Assembly: GCF_024171605.1 (NCBI RefSeq)
Contig: NZ_JALKAA010000001.1
Location: 992,001-1,056,000 of the forward strand
From: Pontibacter sp. HSC-36F09
GTDB taxonomy: Bacteria; Bacteroidota; Bacteroidia; Cytophagales; Hymenobacteraceae
DNA: 64,000 nt
Direction of reading: 5' to 3'
Of the stretch, positions 49,161-58,262 are shown one piece after another (position 1 is the first letter of the stretch; every line of letters starts with the position of its first letter). A model generated the notes under the pieces. It was not told where the DNA came from and made no database searches. It saw nothing but the letters and a program-made list of their open reading frames with translations. The position numbers and the translations under genes were made by a program.

Positions 49161-50579
49161 TCAGCTTTTTTCGGCGATTTCCAGCGTGGCCTTGCCCTTG
49201 CGAATCAATCTGTAGGCGAGCGCTTTTGCCTGCTGCCTTATCTCACGCAGCGCAGTCGATTCGTACAGCATTCCTTTCCTGGGAGGCCCAAGCGTGAACA
49301 GGCCGCGCACGGGTTTGCCTTCTGTATCGATTAGCTTGCCGCCCGGTGTCGTTTTAAGCCCAAGGTATAACATATCAGGTTGCGCCATACCGTCTGCCAG
49401 CAACTGCTGAACTAAGGGTGCTTTTACCTGGGTGTAGTCGCACTGCGGGCCTGTGCAGTTGATGACCCTACCTACCTCAATTTCTTCTGTTGCCTTGTGA
49501 TGCCTCCTCCTGATGGTAACGCGCGCTCCATTCTCCGTCTCGTGCATATCTACGACAGCGGTGGCTATTACCTCCAATTGCCCTTTTTCCTGTAGTTCCT
49601 GCAGCAGGCCGGCTGAGGAGGCAGGCATCCGGTGGGGGTGCACTTCCCAGTATGGCCGGATGTGGCGCAGAAAAGTCTTTTTCTCTTTCAAAGGCAAAGT
49701 TTGCCAAAGGACAGGTATATCATCGCGCAGCGCATCCATTACACTTCGCCAGGTATAGCCCTCCGCTTCGGCCCGCTTTATCTCCTCCCGAATGAATCGG
49801 AATAAACTCAAAGCAGATGAATACGCCACTGCTGGAATCGCCAGGTTGGGGTATGGCCGTGTGCTGACATCAAAAGGTTGCGGCAGCAGCCCGTGGCGCG
49901 ATACTACGTATACCTTGCCTCTGTGGCCTTGTGCCTGCAGGCTGCCCACCAAGTCTACCATGGTCAGGCTGGAACCAATCAGTAAGAGCGGGTCCTGCTG
50001 TTGCAGACCACTCAGCCCTTTGGCCGACCAGGGCGAGGCGACATAGCGTTGGCTTTTGTAGAAGCTTTTGTTAGGTATAGGCAACGGCGCCGGCGGGAAG
50101 TTGCCAACGGCCAGCACTACTTTGTTGGCGCTTAACGTGCACTGGTTACTGCAACTAACAACAAAACCACGACCCTGCCTCGATACGGACAGTGCCTCTT
50201 CATACACCCGCACAAACGAAACGCCCTGAGCCGCACCAGCCTCCGCCTCCTGCAAGCGCGCTTTCAAGTAATCGCCGAAAACAGTGCGTGGGATGAAGTC
50301 GGTTGCCCGAACCGGCAGGGAAATTTGCCTTTTATAGAGATAAGCGTGCTCCGTCAGCCAGTTAAAAAAATCGAGGGGTTCATCTGCAAAAAGGCTCATG
50401 GCAGAAGCGGGCACATTGAGCGGCTGAAACGGCAACTGACTTGAGTAGGCAACCCCGCGATGCATTCTATACCTGTCAGGCTCGATCAGATAAATCGTAG
50501 TGCCCGACGCAGCGTTCTTCAGCAAATGGATAGCCGTTAGCGTACCGCTCAGCCCTGCTCCTATTATAGCGATTGTCAT
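49161..50579 (-). CDS. FAD/NAD(P)-binding oxidoreductase-like protein
   Basis: The 472-residue protein starts at ATG 50579 with the dinucleotide-binding fold MTIAIIGAGLSGTLTAIHLL, followed by an acidic residue at the end of the second strand (YLIEPD). It has a GVAYSSQLPFQPLNVPASAMSLF block typical of PF13454-type FAD-NAD(P)-binding proteins and a second nucleotide motif (LLIGSSLTMVDLVGSL). HydR-type or hydroxyacylglutathione links are not evident. Substrate unknown. A possible upstream extension of 36 codons has no signal and is rejected. No operon partner except a 33-aa peptide. Confidence 0.88.
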   Translation of the reverse strand: MTIAIIGAGLSGTLTAIHLLKNAASGTTIYLIEPDRYRMHRGVAYSSQLPFQPLNVPASAMSLFADEPLDFFNWLTEHAYLYKRQISLPVRATDFIPRTVFGDYLKARLQEAEAGAAQGVSFVRVYEEALSVSRQGRGFVVSCSNQCTLSANKVVLAVGNFPPAPLPIPNKSFYKSQRYVASPWSAKGLSGLQQQDPLLLIGSSLTMVDLVGSLQAQGHRGKVYVVSRHGLLPQPFDVSTRPYPNLAIPAVAYSSALSLFRFIREEIKRAEAEGYTWRSVMDALRDDIPVLWQTLPLKEKKTFLRHIRPYWEVHPHRMPASSAGLLQELQEKGQLEVIATAVVDMHETENGARVTIRRRHHKATEEIEVGRVINCTGPQCDYTQVKAPLVQQLLADGMAQPDMLYLGLKTTPGGKLIDTEGKPVRGLFTLGPPRKGMLYESTALREIRQQAKALAYRLIRKGKATLEIAEKS

Positions 50580-50830
50580 GGTGGGTATAGCTAAGGTATA
50601 GACTTCTTTATATGTGCCGGAATAGTGGGCTGGTGCTTGCCGTCTGCGGGTAAGCGTGTCAGTTGCCTGTATCTGCAACGGTCTCAAAACAACATTCTGA
50701 TTTTACGGCAATCCTAAGGCTGAGTTGGTAAGTTCCGTTTCTTAAAAGCGTTGGTTTTGAGCTGATTGTACCAAAGCCTATACCTTCGTCCATTGAAAAG
50801 CAGAGCCCAGGCTGTCCCACGTGGAACAAT

Positions 50831-52609
50831 TTAGAACGGGAAGAAGAAAGGGATGATAAACGAGGCCACCAGCCACAATAGTATGTTGAGCGGTGTGCCC
50901 ACGCGCAGGTAGTCCACAAATCTGTAATTGCCCGGACCGTAAATCATGGTATTCGTCTGATAGCCCATGGGTGTCATAAAGCTGAGCGAGGCCGCATAGG
51001 TCACTGCTACCAGAAAAGGCCGCACGCTCACGCCCATCTCTTTGGCTGCCACAATGGCAATGGGCGCCAGCAGGGCCGCCGTGGCGTTGTTGGACATGAA
51101 GTTGGTGGTCATGAAGGTGATGAAAAAGAAAGCCGATAAAAGCGCATGGGGCCCGTAGCTGCCTATCGACTCCACTAAAACGCCTGAGAGTAGGATCGCC
51201 GCACCTGATTTTTCGAGCGCTGTACCCATCGAGAGCACACCCGCCAGCATAAAGATCACTTTCCACTCAATGGATTTGTAGAGTTCGTCGAGGCGAATGG
51301 ACTTGGTGAGCACCAGCAGCAGCACACCTACCAAAGAGCTGAGTACGATGTGTGCCAGCCCTGTAGCCGCCGTAATCACTACACCTGCCCCTATTATCAG
51401 TACAGGTATAATTTTACTATAGTCGTAGTGGCTGCGCTCTGTTTCGGAGATGAGCAGAATGTCCTCGTTGCTGCGCAGGTCCAGCGCCTGGTTTTTGTCA
51501 GCTGAGATCAGGAGCACGTCGCCGGCCGAGAGGTGGGTATGGGTGAGCTTTTCGTGGAGAATCTCGTCGCGGTGGCGGATGGCAACCACGGTGGCCCCGT
51601 GGTTGTAGGCCCTGAAGTCGAGCTCTTTCAAGGACTTACCTACCATGTAGGAGTTGGGCGTTACGATGGCCTCGAAGAGCTTGGTGGTGGCGCTGTTCAG
51701 GTCCTCATCCTTGAGTTTCCGCTCCGACTTCAGTTTGATGCCCTTCTCCTCCTTCATTTTCTTGAGTTTCTCTACATCGCAGCGCACTTTCAGTACATCG
51801 CCTGCCCGCAACATGGTATAGGGCGTGGCGTTGAGTTTATACTTGTCGCGGGTCACCTGCAGCACGTCTATGTCGAGGTTTTGCACCAGGCGGGAGCTTC
51901 TGAGCGGCATACCTACTGAGGGGGAGTTGGGCAACAGCACGATCTCGGTCAGGTAATCGCCCATGTTAAAGTCCTCGGTCAGGTCCTCGGCCACCTTTCG
52001 GTCAGGTAGCAGAAAGCGGCCGGCGAACACCATGTAGAGCACCCCGGTTATCATAAAAAAAACTCCTGCCGACGTGAGTTCGAACATGCCTATGGGTGGT
52101 TCGCCCTGCGCCTCGGCAATGCCGCTTACCAGTATGTTGGTTGAGGTGCCAATCAGGGTACAAACTCCACCCAGCAGCGCTCCGAAGGAGAGCGGCATCA
52201 GTAGCTTGGTAGGGCTAATTCGGGTATCGCGGGCCACCTGTATCACCATCGGCATGAGGAGGGCCACCACTGCGGTGTCGTTGACAAAAGCGGACAGTAG
52301 GCCAGCCACCAGCATAACCGCCAGCAAACAGAGCAGGTTGTTTTTACGCCCTATCCGGGTGAGCAGCACCCCCACATTGCTCAGGGACCCCGACTTAAAA
52401 ATGGCTGAGCTGATGATGAACATGCAGGCGACTGTGATGGTGGCAGGATTGCTGAAACCGGCCAGGCCCTCGGCGGGCGTGAGGATGCCGAGCATCATGA
52501 AGAGGGTCATGACAAGTATGGCCGTCGTGTCGATGGAGAGCTTCTCGCTGACGAAAAGCACCACAGCCACCGCTATCACAGATAGAACCACGCCAATCTC
52601 GTATGTCAT
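50831..52609 (-). CDS. SLC13 family permease with two TrkA-C (RCK-C) domains
   Basis: The 592-residue membrane protein has about twelve helices in two halves separated by a soluble insert with two RCK-C domains (about 205-385: TEIVLLPNSPSVGMPLRSSR, ...SYMVGKSLKELDFRAYNHGATVVAIRH). The SLC13/DASS signature is seen in SAFVNDTAVVALLMPM, GTSTNILVSGI and NFMSNNATAALLAPIAI, PMGYQTNTMIYGPG. It would import an anion such as sulfate or a dicarboxylate with Na+. No sulfate-assimilation or dicarboxylate genes are adjacent. A 251-bp space separates it from the FAD-binding gene. Confidence 0.92.
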   Translation of the reverse strand: MTYEIGVVLSVIAVAVVLFVSEKLSIDTTAILVMTLFMMLGILTPAEGLAGFSNPATITVACMFIISSAIFKSGSLSNVGVLLTRIGRKNNLLCLLAVMLVAGLLSAFVNDTAVVALLMPMVIQVARDTRISPTKLLMPLSFGALLGGVCTLIGTSTNILVSGIAEAQGEPPIGMFELTSAGVFFMITGVLYMVFAGRFLLPDRKVAEDLTEDFNMGDYLTEIVLLPNSPSVGMPLRSSRLVQNLDIDVLQVTRDKYKLNATPYTMLRAGDVLKVRCDVEKLKKMKEEKGIKLKSERKLKDEDLNSATTKLFEAIVTPNSYMVGKSLKELDFRAYNHGATVVAIRHRDEILHEKLTHTHLSAGDVLLISADKNQALDLRSNEDILLISETERSHYDYSKIIPVLIIGAGVVITAATGLAHIVLSSLVGVLLLVLTKSIRLDELYKSIEWKVIFMLAGVLSMGTALEKSGAAILLSGVLVESIGSYGPHALLSAFFFITFMTTNFMSNNATAALLAPIAIVAAKEMGVSVRPFLVAVTYAASLSFMTPMGYQTNTMIYGPGNYRFVDYLRVGTPLNILLWLVASFIIPFFFPF

Positions 52610-52795
52610 GCTCGATGTTTAGGTATGGAACCGACTTCGTATGCCGCCGGTCAGAGGGTATAGCGTTGCCGCAGTAAAGGGGCGAAATAATTGGTAACTC
52701 TAACTGCGTTTGTGGCCAAACAGTTACAAAAGATGGGAATTAGCAAACAGGAAAATAAAGATATTCATGATAAGAAAGCTGCGGCTAGCCAGGCG

Positions 52796-53233
52796 TTACG
52801 CCATTGTTTTGTCCAGCCAATGTTGAGCCGCTTCGCAGGTTTCAAAATGCTGGGAAGGCAACTCTATCTTCTTGATACTGTCTGCTACCTGCAGACTGGC
52901 TATTCTGTCAAGCGGCATCACATTGGCAATTCTGCTCAGTCCGGCCGCTTTCATTTTGCGCTGCGACTCTTCGTGCAGGTCGTTGAGTTGCTGCGGATGG
53001 GTAATCATGGTTCGCATGTCGATGAGAAGCGTGAACCCCGGCGAAACCAGTTGCAGCGCCTTGTCCCAATCTTTCAGAAAGTCAGGTACGCTGTCCGTGT
53101 TTTTCCAAAAGCCCAGTATGCTGAAGTATAATCTGTTCCGGATTCCGTCGTAGCCGATTTCGTAACAAGCGTTGCGGACAACATTTTGTTGGGGTGGTAT
53201 AGAAGGGTCGGTGTTTAGGGTTTTGCTGTCCAT
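52796..53233 (-). CDS. STAS/SpoIIAA-like cytoplasmic protein
   Basis: A 145-residue soluble protein with an alternating beta-alpha pattern (NRLYFSILGFWKNTDSVPDFLKDWDKAL, GFTLLIDMRTMITHPQQLNDLHEE, AGLSRIANVMPLDRIASLQV, ETCEAAQHWLDK) resembling the SpoIIAA/STAS-like or DUF3478-type fold used by small lipid- or partner-binding proteins. No known catalytic residue. Lone gene. The call is by general fold pattern only. Confidence 0.6.
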   Translation of the reverse strand: MDSKTLNTDPSIPPQQNVVRNACYEIGYDGIRNRLYFSILGFWKNTDSVPDFLKDWDKALQLVSPGFTLLIDMRTMITHPQQLNDLHEESQRKMKAAGLSRIANVMPLDRIASLQVADSIKKIELPSQHFETCEAAQHWLDKTMA

Positions 53234-53353
53234 AGGGGCTTAGGTATAGGATACGCAACCGAGCAGCAAATGCATGATACCTATTCAAGTATGAATAGGC
53301 TAATAAGAGGTAAGGTAGTGAAATCGTGGATTTGGGCCAGCTATTCTCCGTTT

Positions 53354-53827
53354 CTAAGGTTGCAACACCCCTCCCAATTCGTGCACTTTACCATTTCGCA
53401 AGCTAATGTCGGTGGCTTGCAATTGCACACCGTTCAGGAGTATGCTGTCTTTCTTGCGGCACACGTTGAGTGAGGCACTGCCATAGGTCTGCAAGCGATT
53501 CCCTTCTTTAAAGTCAGTGGCGGAAAGAGCGCCTTTGACCAGGTGCATCGCCATAACCGCGCGTATTTTCTCTACTGGTTGGCCTTTCAACTCTTGCAAG
53601 CTTGCATCGGGTGGCATCAGCAAGGTATAGGCCGTGCTGCCAGAAAGCGCAGGCGCCATACCTGCCGTGGTCAGAAGTTCGGCCAGCACGGGGCGTTCGT
53701 TAATGACGTACTGCATAATGGTAGTGCGCTGCAGCTCAGTATTCTGCGCTACGGCCTCTTTGTCGGCCAGAAAGAAGGCTAAAAAAAGTACTATTCCAAG
53801 GTATATATAATAAAGTTTCGATTTCAT
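53354..53827 (-). CDS. Secreted fasciclin (FAS1) domain protein
   Basis: A 157-residue exported protein with a signal peptide (residues 1-28, ending VAQN) and one FAS1 domain: LAELLTTAGMAPALSGSTAYTLLMPPDASLQEL (H1-like motif), MAMHLVKGALSATDFKEG and a terminal ISLRNGKVHELGGVLQP, which matches the 'H2' end (NGVVHVIDGVL). FAS1 domains mediate adhesion and polymer binding. At one domain it is among the shorter members. No partner gene on this strand. Confidence 0.85.
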   Translation of the reverse strand: MKSKLYYIYLGIVLFLAFFLADKEAVAQNTELQRTTIMQYVINERPVLAELLTTAGMAPALSGSTAYTLLMPPDASLQELKGQPVEKIRAVMAMHLVKGALSATDFKEGNRLQTYGSASLNVCRKKDSILLNGVQLQATDISLRNGKVHELGGVLQP

Positions 53828-53923
53828 CGGTACAAATGCTGTTCTTATGCATTTATACGGAATTCATCGACTCTCAGCCTGATTTTATTTTTGGAGAATC
53901 AGGGCAGAAGAGTACAATTATAC

Positions 53924-54550
53924 CTAGCCGAACAAACGCCAGCTGCCAATCTGCTCGATAAACAGCGGACCTGCGCTCGGTACAATCGCCAGACTGATGA
54001 CCATGCCATATACCGCTCCATATAAGTGCGCATCGTGGTTGATGTTATCGCCCATGCGCTTGCCCTGAAAATAGGAGTACATCAGGTATAGGATGCCCAG
54101 GATGAAGCCAGGTATACACAGGATGGCGTACAAACAAATGTCTTGCGTAGGGTAAAACAGGATGCTCGAGAAAACCACCGAAGCCACTCCTCCCGAAGCG
54201 CCCAGGGCACGATAAGCCGGTTCATTGCGGTGCTTCAGGTATGTAGGAATATCTGACACGATAATACCGCCCAGATAAATTAGCATGTAAATGAGTATAC
54301 CTGTTGTATCCCCGAAAATAGCCCCGAATGTTCTTTCCACTGCAGTGCCGAAGAAGTACAGCGTGAACATGTTGAAGAACAGGTGGGTATAGTCAGCGTG
54401 CAGGAAGCCCGAAGTCAGGAAGCGATGCCAGGAGTTGTCACGCGCTACGGAGTACGGGTGAAAAATCCAGTTCTGCATGAGTTCGTGGTTTTTCCAGGCA
54501 TACAACGAAATGCCCACTGTAATGATGATCAGGATGACGGTAACGCTCAT
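53924..54550 (-). CDS. Rhomboid family intramembrane serine protease
   Basis: The 208-residue protein has about six membrane helices, the rhomboid motifs WHRFLTSGFLHADYTHLFFNMF, the catalytic serine in GASGG (Ser119) and the likely catalytic His in NHDAHLYGAVYG (His175). It is the minimal six-helix form, in contrast to the large rhomboid at 38.3-39.8 kb. The start ATG 54550 gives the usual short lead before helix 1. It is separated from the polyprenyl synthase by 303 bp of repeats. Substrate unknown. Confidence 0.93.
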   Translation of the reverse strand: MSVTVILIIITVGISLYAWKNHELMQNWIFHPYSVARDNSWHRFLTSGFLHADYTHLFFNMFTLYFFGTAVERTFGAIFGDTTGILIYMLIYLGGIIVSDIPTYLKHRNEPAYRALGASGGVASVVFSSILFYPTQDICLYAILCIPGFILGILYLMYSYFQGKRMGDNINHDAHLYGAVYGMVISLAIVPSAGPLFIEQIGSWRLFG

Positions 54551-54560
54551 TTTTTTCTAT

Positions 54561-54635
54561 TGGGTGATTGAGTGAGTTGGCGAATGAGTGGGTGTTTAAT
54601 TTTTGAATGAGTGATTGAGTGCATGAGTGATTCAT
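54561..54635. repeat. Degenerate GAGTGATT-type short repeats
   Basis: The sequence consists of units such as GATTGAGTGAGT, GAATGAGTGGGT and GAATGAGTGATTGAGTG, partly tandem. No frame is meaningful. Similar loose repeats occur at about 14085-14125 and, in another form, around the four-helix-bundle remnant. They appear to be intergenic low-complexity repeats of the lineage. Confidence 0.6.
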
Positions 54636-54706
54636 CGCATTCTCAACTACTTGATGTTTGCTGGCACTGACTTTTTATCGGATGTTGTTTAATTGATTTG
54701 GCTTTC

Positions 54707-54831
54707 AGGTATAAGCTAAAGTAATCTGAATGCCTCCGCTATACCTTCAGACATCTTTTTAGAGCTACAAAGGCTTCTGCTATACCTGCAAAGATAACCT
54801 CCCACACCTTCAGGTATACACCGCTATACCT
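54707..54831. repeat. Cluster of five AGGTATA/TATACCT motifs
   Basis: Copies are at 54707-54713 (+), 54740-54746 (-), 54781-54787 (-), 54812-54818 (+) and 54825-54831 (-), where + means AGGTATA on the given strand. This 125-bp stretch contains no gene and is the densest cluster of this motif that I found. Confidence 0.9.
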
Positions 54832-54853
54832 GCGAACCAACAATTTAGCAATT

Positions 54854-55828
54854 CTAACTATCCCTTTCCATCAGCTGCAGTGCCAGCCCATGGATGGTTG
54901 CTTTGCGCTCGACAGGCACCTGCACAGCCTCTAAATGATACAGGGCTTGCTGGAAATAAAAATCGATTTGTTGTTCGGTTTGCTTTCGGATGTTGAGTTG
55001 GTCGTAAACGGCGGTAATGGCCTGTACTTTTTCTTCGGCTATACCTTCATCAGTGTTGTCGCGCCAGTCGATTATGGTTTGCAGTTGTTCTTGGTTGGCT
55101 TGCTCCAGTGCCGTCAGCATTAGAAAAGTCTTCTTATCCGAGAGAATATCGCCACCTACTTGTTTGCCGAACTTGGCCTTGTCGCCATAAACATCGAGCA
55201 GATCATCGCGCAGCTGAAAGGCTATACCTACGTTGTCTCCGAATCCCTTCAGGTGCTCGGCATCGCTATCAGGGGCACCTTGTAGAATGGCACCTAGTTC
55301 CAGACTGAAGCCCAGCAGCACGGCTGTCTTGAGCGTGATCATGTGGATGTACTCTTCGATGCTCACTTGTTCGCGGCGCTCGAAGTTCATGTCGAGTTGC
55401 TGGCCTTCGCATACCTCAGCAGCTGTTTTACTGAAGAGTTGCAGCACCTTGCCCAGTTTGTCGGGCGCTATACCCAGGAGCATTTCATAGGCGCGCACCA
55501 GCATCACGTCACCGCTTAGAATGGCGGTGTTGGCGTTCCACTTTTCGTGCACGGTTTGCTGTCCGCGGCGCAGTGGGGCCTTATCCATGATGTCGTCGTG
55601 CATGAGCGTGAAGTTGTGGAAAACCTCTACTGCCGCAGCGGGCAATAGCACGTTTTCCACATCATCATCGTACATTTTTGCAGCCAGAAGCACCAGTAAG
55701 GGCCTTATCCGCTTTCCGCCCAGCGACATAATGTAACGGATGGGCTCGTACAATTCCGCCGGCTGTTCTCCAAAACGGAGGGTATTCAGCGTTTGGTTAA
55801 GCTGGGTTGAAAGCTGCGTAATATCCAC
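54854..55828 (-). CDS. Polyprenyl synthetase (isoprenyl diphosphate synthase)
   Basis: The 324-residue enzyme condenses isopentenyl diphosphate onto allylic diphosphates. It has GGKRIRP, the first Asp-rich motif in LMHDDIMDKAPLRRG and the second in FQLRDDLLDVYGD. Chain length (octaprenyl/heptaprenyl for quinones, or a shorter product) is not readable, but the absence of an aromatic residue in positions before the first motif fits a long-chain enzyme. The frame begins with GTG at 55828, eight bases after rnr; no in-frame ATG precedes residue 34, so GTG is likely. It is cotranscribed with rnr. Confidence 0.93.
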   Translation of the reverse strand: MDITQLSTQLNQTLNTLRFGEQPAELYEPIRYIMSLGGKRIRPLLVLLAAKMYDDDVENVLLPAAAVEVFHNFTLMHDDIMDKAPLRRGQQTVHEKWNANTAILSGDVMLVRAYEMLLGIAPDKLGKVLQLFSKTAAEVCEGQQLDMNFERREQVSIEEYIHMITLKTAVLLGFSLELGAILQGAPDSDAEHLKGFGDNVGIAFQLRDDLLDVYGDKAKFGKQVGGDILSDKKTFLMLTALEQANQEQLQTIIDWRDNTDEGIAEEKVQAITAVYDQLNIRKQTEQQIDFYFQQALYHLEAVQVPVERKATIHGLALQLMERDS

Positions 55829-55836
55829 AGGTTGTA

Positions 55837-58092
55837 TTAATGTCTTTTAAGGGTTTCTACCAGTTCCATGTCGATGGTGCGTTCGGCCATGTTGGCGCTC
55901 ACAATCTCGACCAGCACTTCATCTCCAAAAGAGATAATGCGCTTCGACTGACGACCAATGATGCGGTAGTTGTTGGCGTCCAGCTCGTAATAGTCGTCGT
56001 TCAGACTCGAGAGGCGCACCATGCCTTCGCACTTGTTCTCTTCAATCTCCACAAAGATACCCCATTCTGTCACACCAGACACAATTCCTTTGTACTGATT
56101 GCCGATGGTGTCCTTCATGAACTCCACCTGCTTGTACTTAATAGAGGCACGCTCGGCATCTGCGGCGCGTTTCTCCATCTCAGAAGAATGGCGGCAGCGC
56201 TCCTCAAAAGCCTCTTTGTCCTCCGAAGTGCCACCGTCCAGATAATGCTGCAACAGGCGGTGCGCCATCATATCCGGGTAACGACGAATCGGGGACGTGA
56301 AGTGCGAGTAATGATCGAAGGCCAGACCAAAGTGGCCCTCGGGCTCGGTGCTATACTTAGCTTTGGCCATGGTTCGGATCGCCAGGTTCTGCAGCACACT
56401 TTGCTCGGGCTTGCCTTCAATTTCGTGCGTAAGGTTGTTGAGTTCTTCTGAAACATCGCCATCCGGATCTACTTTATAGCCAAACTTGCCAGCGAAGATC
56501 GAGAACGTGCTCAGCTTGTCGGGATCCGGGGAGCCGTGCGTACGGTACACCATGGTCGGGCGCTTTTTGCCTTTGCCTAAGCCGTAGACAAACTCAGCCA
56601 CCTTTTTGTTTGCCAGCAGCATGAATTCCTCAATCAGCTTATGGGCGTCCTTGCGCTCCTTCACATAAACAGAAAGCGGCTTGCCATTCTCGTCGAGCTT
56701 AAATTTCACTTCAGTGGTCTCGAAACTGATAGCCCCGTTTTTGAAGCGTTTGGCCTGCAGTTTTTTGGCAATGTTATTCAGAGTATTGATTTCCTCCACA
56801 AAGTCGCCCTCACCTGTCTCAATGCGCTCCTGGGCTTCTTCATAGGAGAAGCGGCGGTCAGAGAAGATGATGGTACGGCCGTACCAGGTGTCGTAGAGTT
56901 TGCCGTTGTCGTCAATCTCAAACACTACCGAGAAGGTCAGCTTTTCTTCGTTTGGACGCAGCGAGCACAGGTTGTTGGAAAGGCGCTCCGGCAGCATCGG
57001 GATGGTTCTGTCCACCAGGTATACCGAGGTGGCTCTGTGGAAAGCTTCCTTCTCGAGCAGGCTGCGCGGGTGTACGTAATGCGTCACGTCGGCAATGTGC
57101 ACACCAATTTCCCAATGCCCGTTCTCTAGCTTCTGGATCGAAAGGGCATCGTCAAAGTCCTTGGCGTCGGCTGGGTCAATGGTGAAAGTGGTCACGTCGC
57201 GCATGTCGCGTCGCTTGGCAAGTTCACCTGCTGGTATCTTATCCGAAATCTGCTCGGCTTCCTCTTCCACAGTTTCCGGAAACTCAAACGGCAGTCCGAA
57301 CTCGGCCATGATGGAGTGAATCTCGGCCTCGTTCTCACCGGCCGGACCGAATACGCGAATCACTTCGCCCGTCGGGTTCTTGCCGGGTTCTTTGGGCCAT
57401 TCAATGATCTTCACCAGCACCTTGTCGCCTGACTGTGCCCCATTCAGATTGCGCTCGCCCACGAACACGTCAAAGTAAAGTCGCTTGAAGTCGGGCACCA
57501 CGAAGCCAAAGTTTTTGGTAAGCTCCATCAGGCCTACCAGCTCGGTGCGCGAACGCTCCAGCACCTCGACCACCATGCCTTCTGAACGGCCGCCCTGCAT
57601 CGTAGGCAGCACTTTCACTTTCACCAAGTCGCCGTCCATGGCGTACTTCAGGTGCTCGCGGAACACGCGCACATCGTCTTCTGTTTCCTCGGACACAATG
57701 TAGGCATACTTGCTATTGGCCAGGTCCACGCGGCCTGTAATGATGTTGACGCGCAGGTTGAGCTGGTATTTGTCGCCGTCGATCAGCAGCAGCTTGTTTT
57801 CGCGCAGCAGTGTATTGATAATCACCATTAGTTCATCGCGTCCTTTCTTGTCGACTATACCCAGTTTGCGGGTTATCTGGCGCTGCGTGAATACGGTATC
57901 GGGGCTATTGGAGAACATTTCCAGCACGATGCCTTTAGCCGAACGGTCTTTGCCGCCTTTACGTCCTTCGCCTCTGCGGGAGCCGCTACCTGCGGATGGT
58001 TCTCTTCTGGAAGACTCGCCTCTGCGGGAGCCGCCTTTTTCGTTGCGGCTGTCTTTATCTCTGCCGCCTTTGCTTGGTCTTTTACTTCTCAT
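55837..58092 (-). CDS. rnr: Ribonuclease R
   Basis: RNase R is a processive 3'-5' exoribonuclease that degrades structured RNA. The 751-residue protein has a charged, low-complexity N-terminal extension (about residues 1-50, rich in Arg/Gly/Ser), a winged-helix element, two cold-shock/OB domains, the RNB catalytic core with DPADAKDFDDALS (Asp ligands near residue 300) and a C-terminal S1 domain (YKGIVSGVTEWGIFVEIEENKCEGMVRLSSL). Length is near the E. coli enzyme (813) but shorter in the tail. It heads a unit with the polyprenyl synthase. Confidence 0.97.
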   Translation of the reverse strand: MRSKRPSKGGRDKDSRNEKGGSRRGESSRREPSAGSGSRRGEGRKGGKDRSAKGIVLEMFSNSPDTVFTQRQITRKLGIVDKKGRDELMVIINTLLRENKLLLIDGDKYQLNLRVNIITGRVDLANSKYAYIVSEETEDDVRVFREHLKYAMDGDLVKVKVLPTMQGGRSEGMVVEVLERSRTELVGLMELTKNFGFVVPDFKRLYFDVFVGERNLNGAQSGDKVLVKIIEWPKEPGKNPTGEVIRVFGPAGENEAEIHSIMAEFGLPFEFPETVEEEAEQISDKIPAGELAKRRDMRDVTTFTIDPADAKDFDDALSIQKLENGHWEIGVHIADVTHYVHPRSLLEKEAFHRATSVYLVDRTIPMLPERLSNNLCSLRPNEEKLTFSVVFEIDDNGKLYDTWYGRTIIFSDRRFSYEEAQERIETGEGDFVEEINTLNNIAKKLQAKRFKNGAISFETTEVKFKLDENGKPLSVYVKERKDAHKLIEEFMLLANKKVAEFVYGLGKGKKRPTMVYRTHGSPDPDKLSTFSIFAGKFGYKVDPDGDVSEELNNLTHEIEGKPEQSVLQNLAIRTMAKAKYSTEPEGHFGLAFDHYSHFTSPIRRYPDMMAHRLLQHYLDGGTSEDKEAFEERCRHSSEMEKRAADAERASIKYKQVEFMKDTIGNQYKGIVSGVTEWGIFVEIEENKCEGMVRLSSLNDDYYELDANNYRIIGRQSKRIISFGDEVLVEIVSANMAERTIDMELVETLKRH

Positions 58093-58262
58093 GTATCTTG
58101 TTTCTAATGGCCGGTGCAGGTATGCCGCACCTCAGGCCATGCAATTATTGGTTGAAATGGTTTTGACTCTATACGCCCGCAAGGCAGACTAAGGTTAAAG
58201 CCAATTCAATTTCAGGTGAATTTATAGAGAAAAGTCTATATATGGGCTATTCGGCGGGTATA

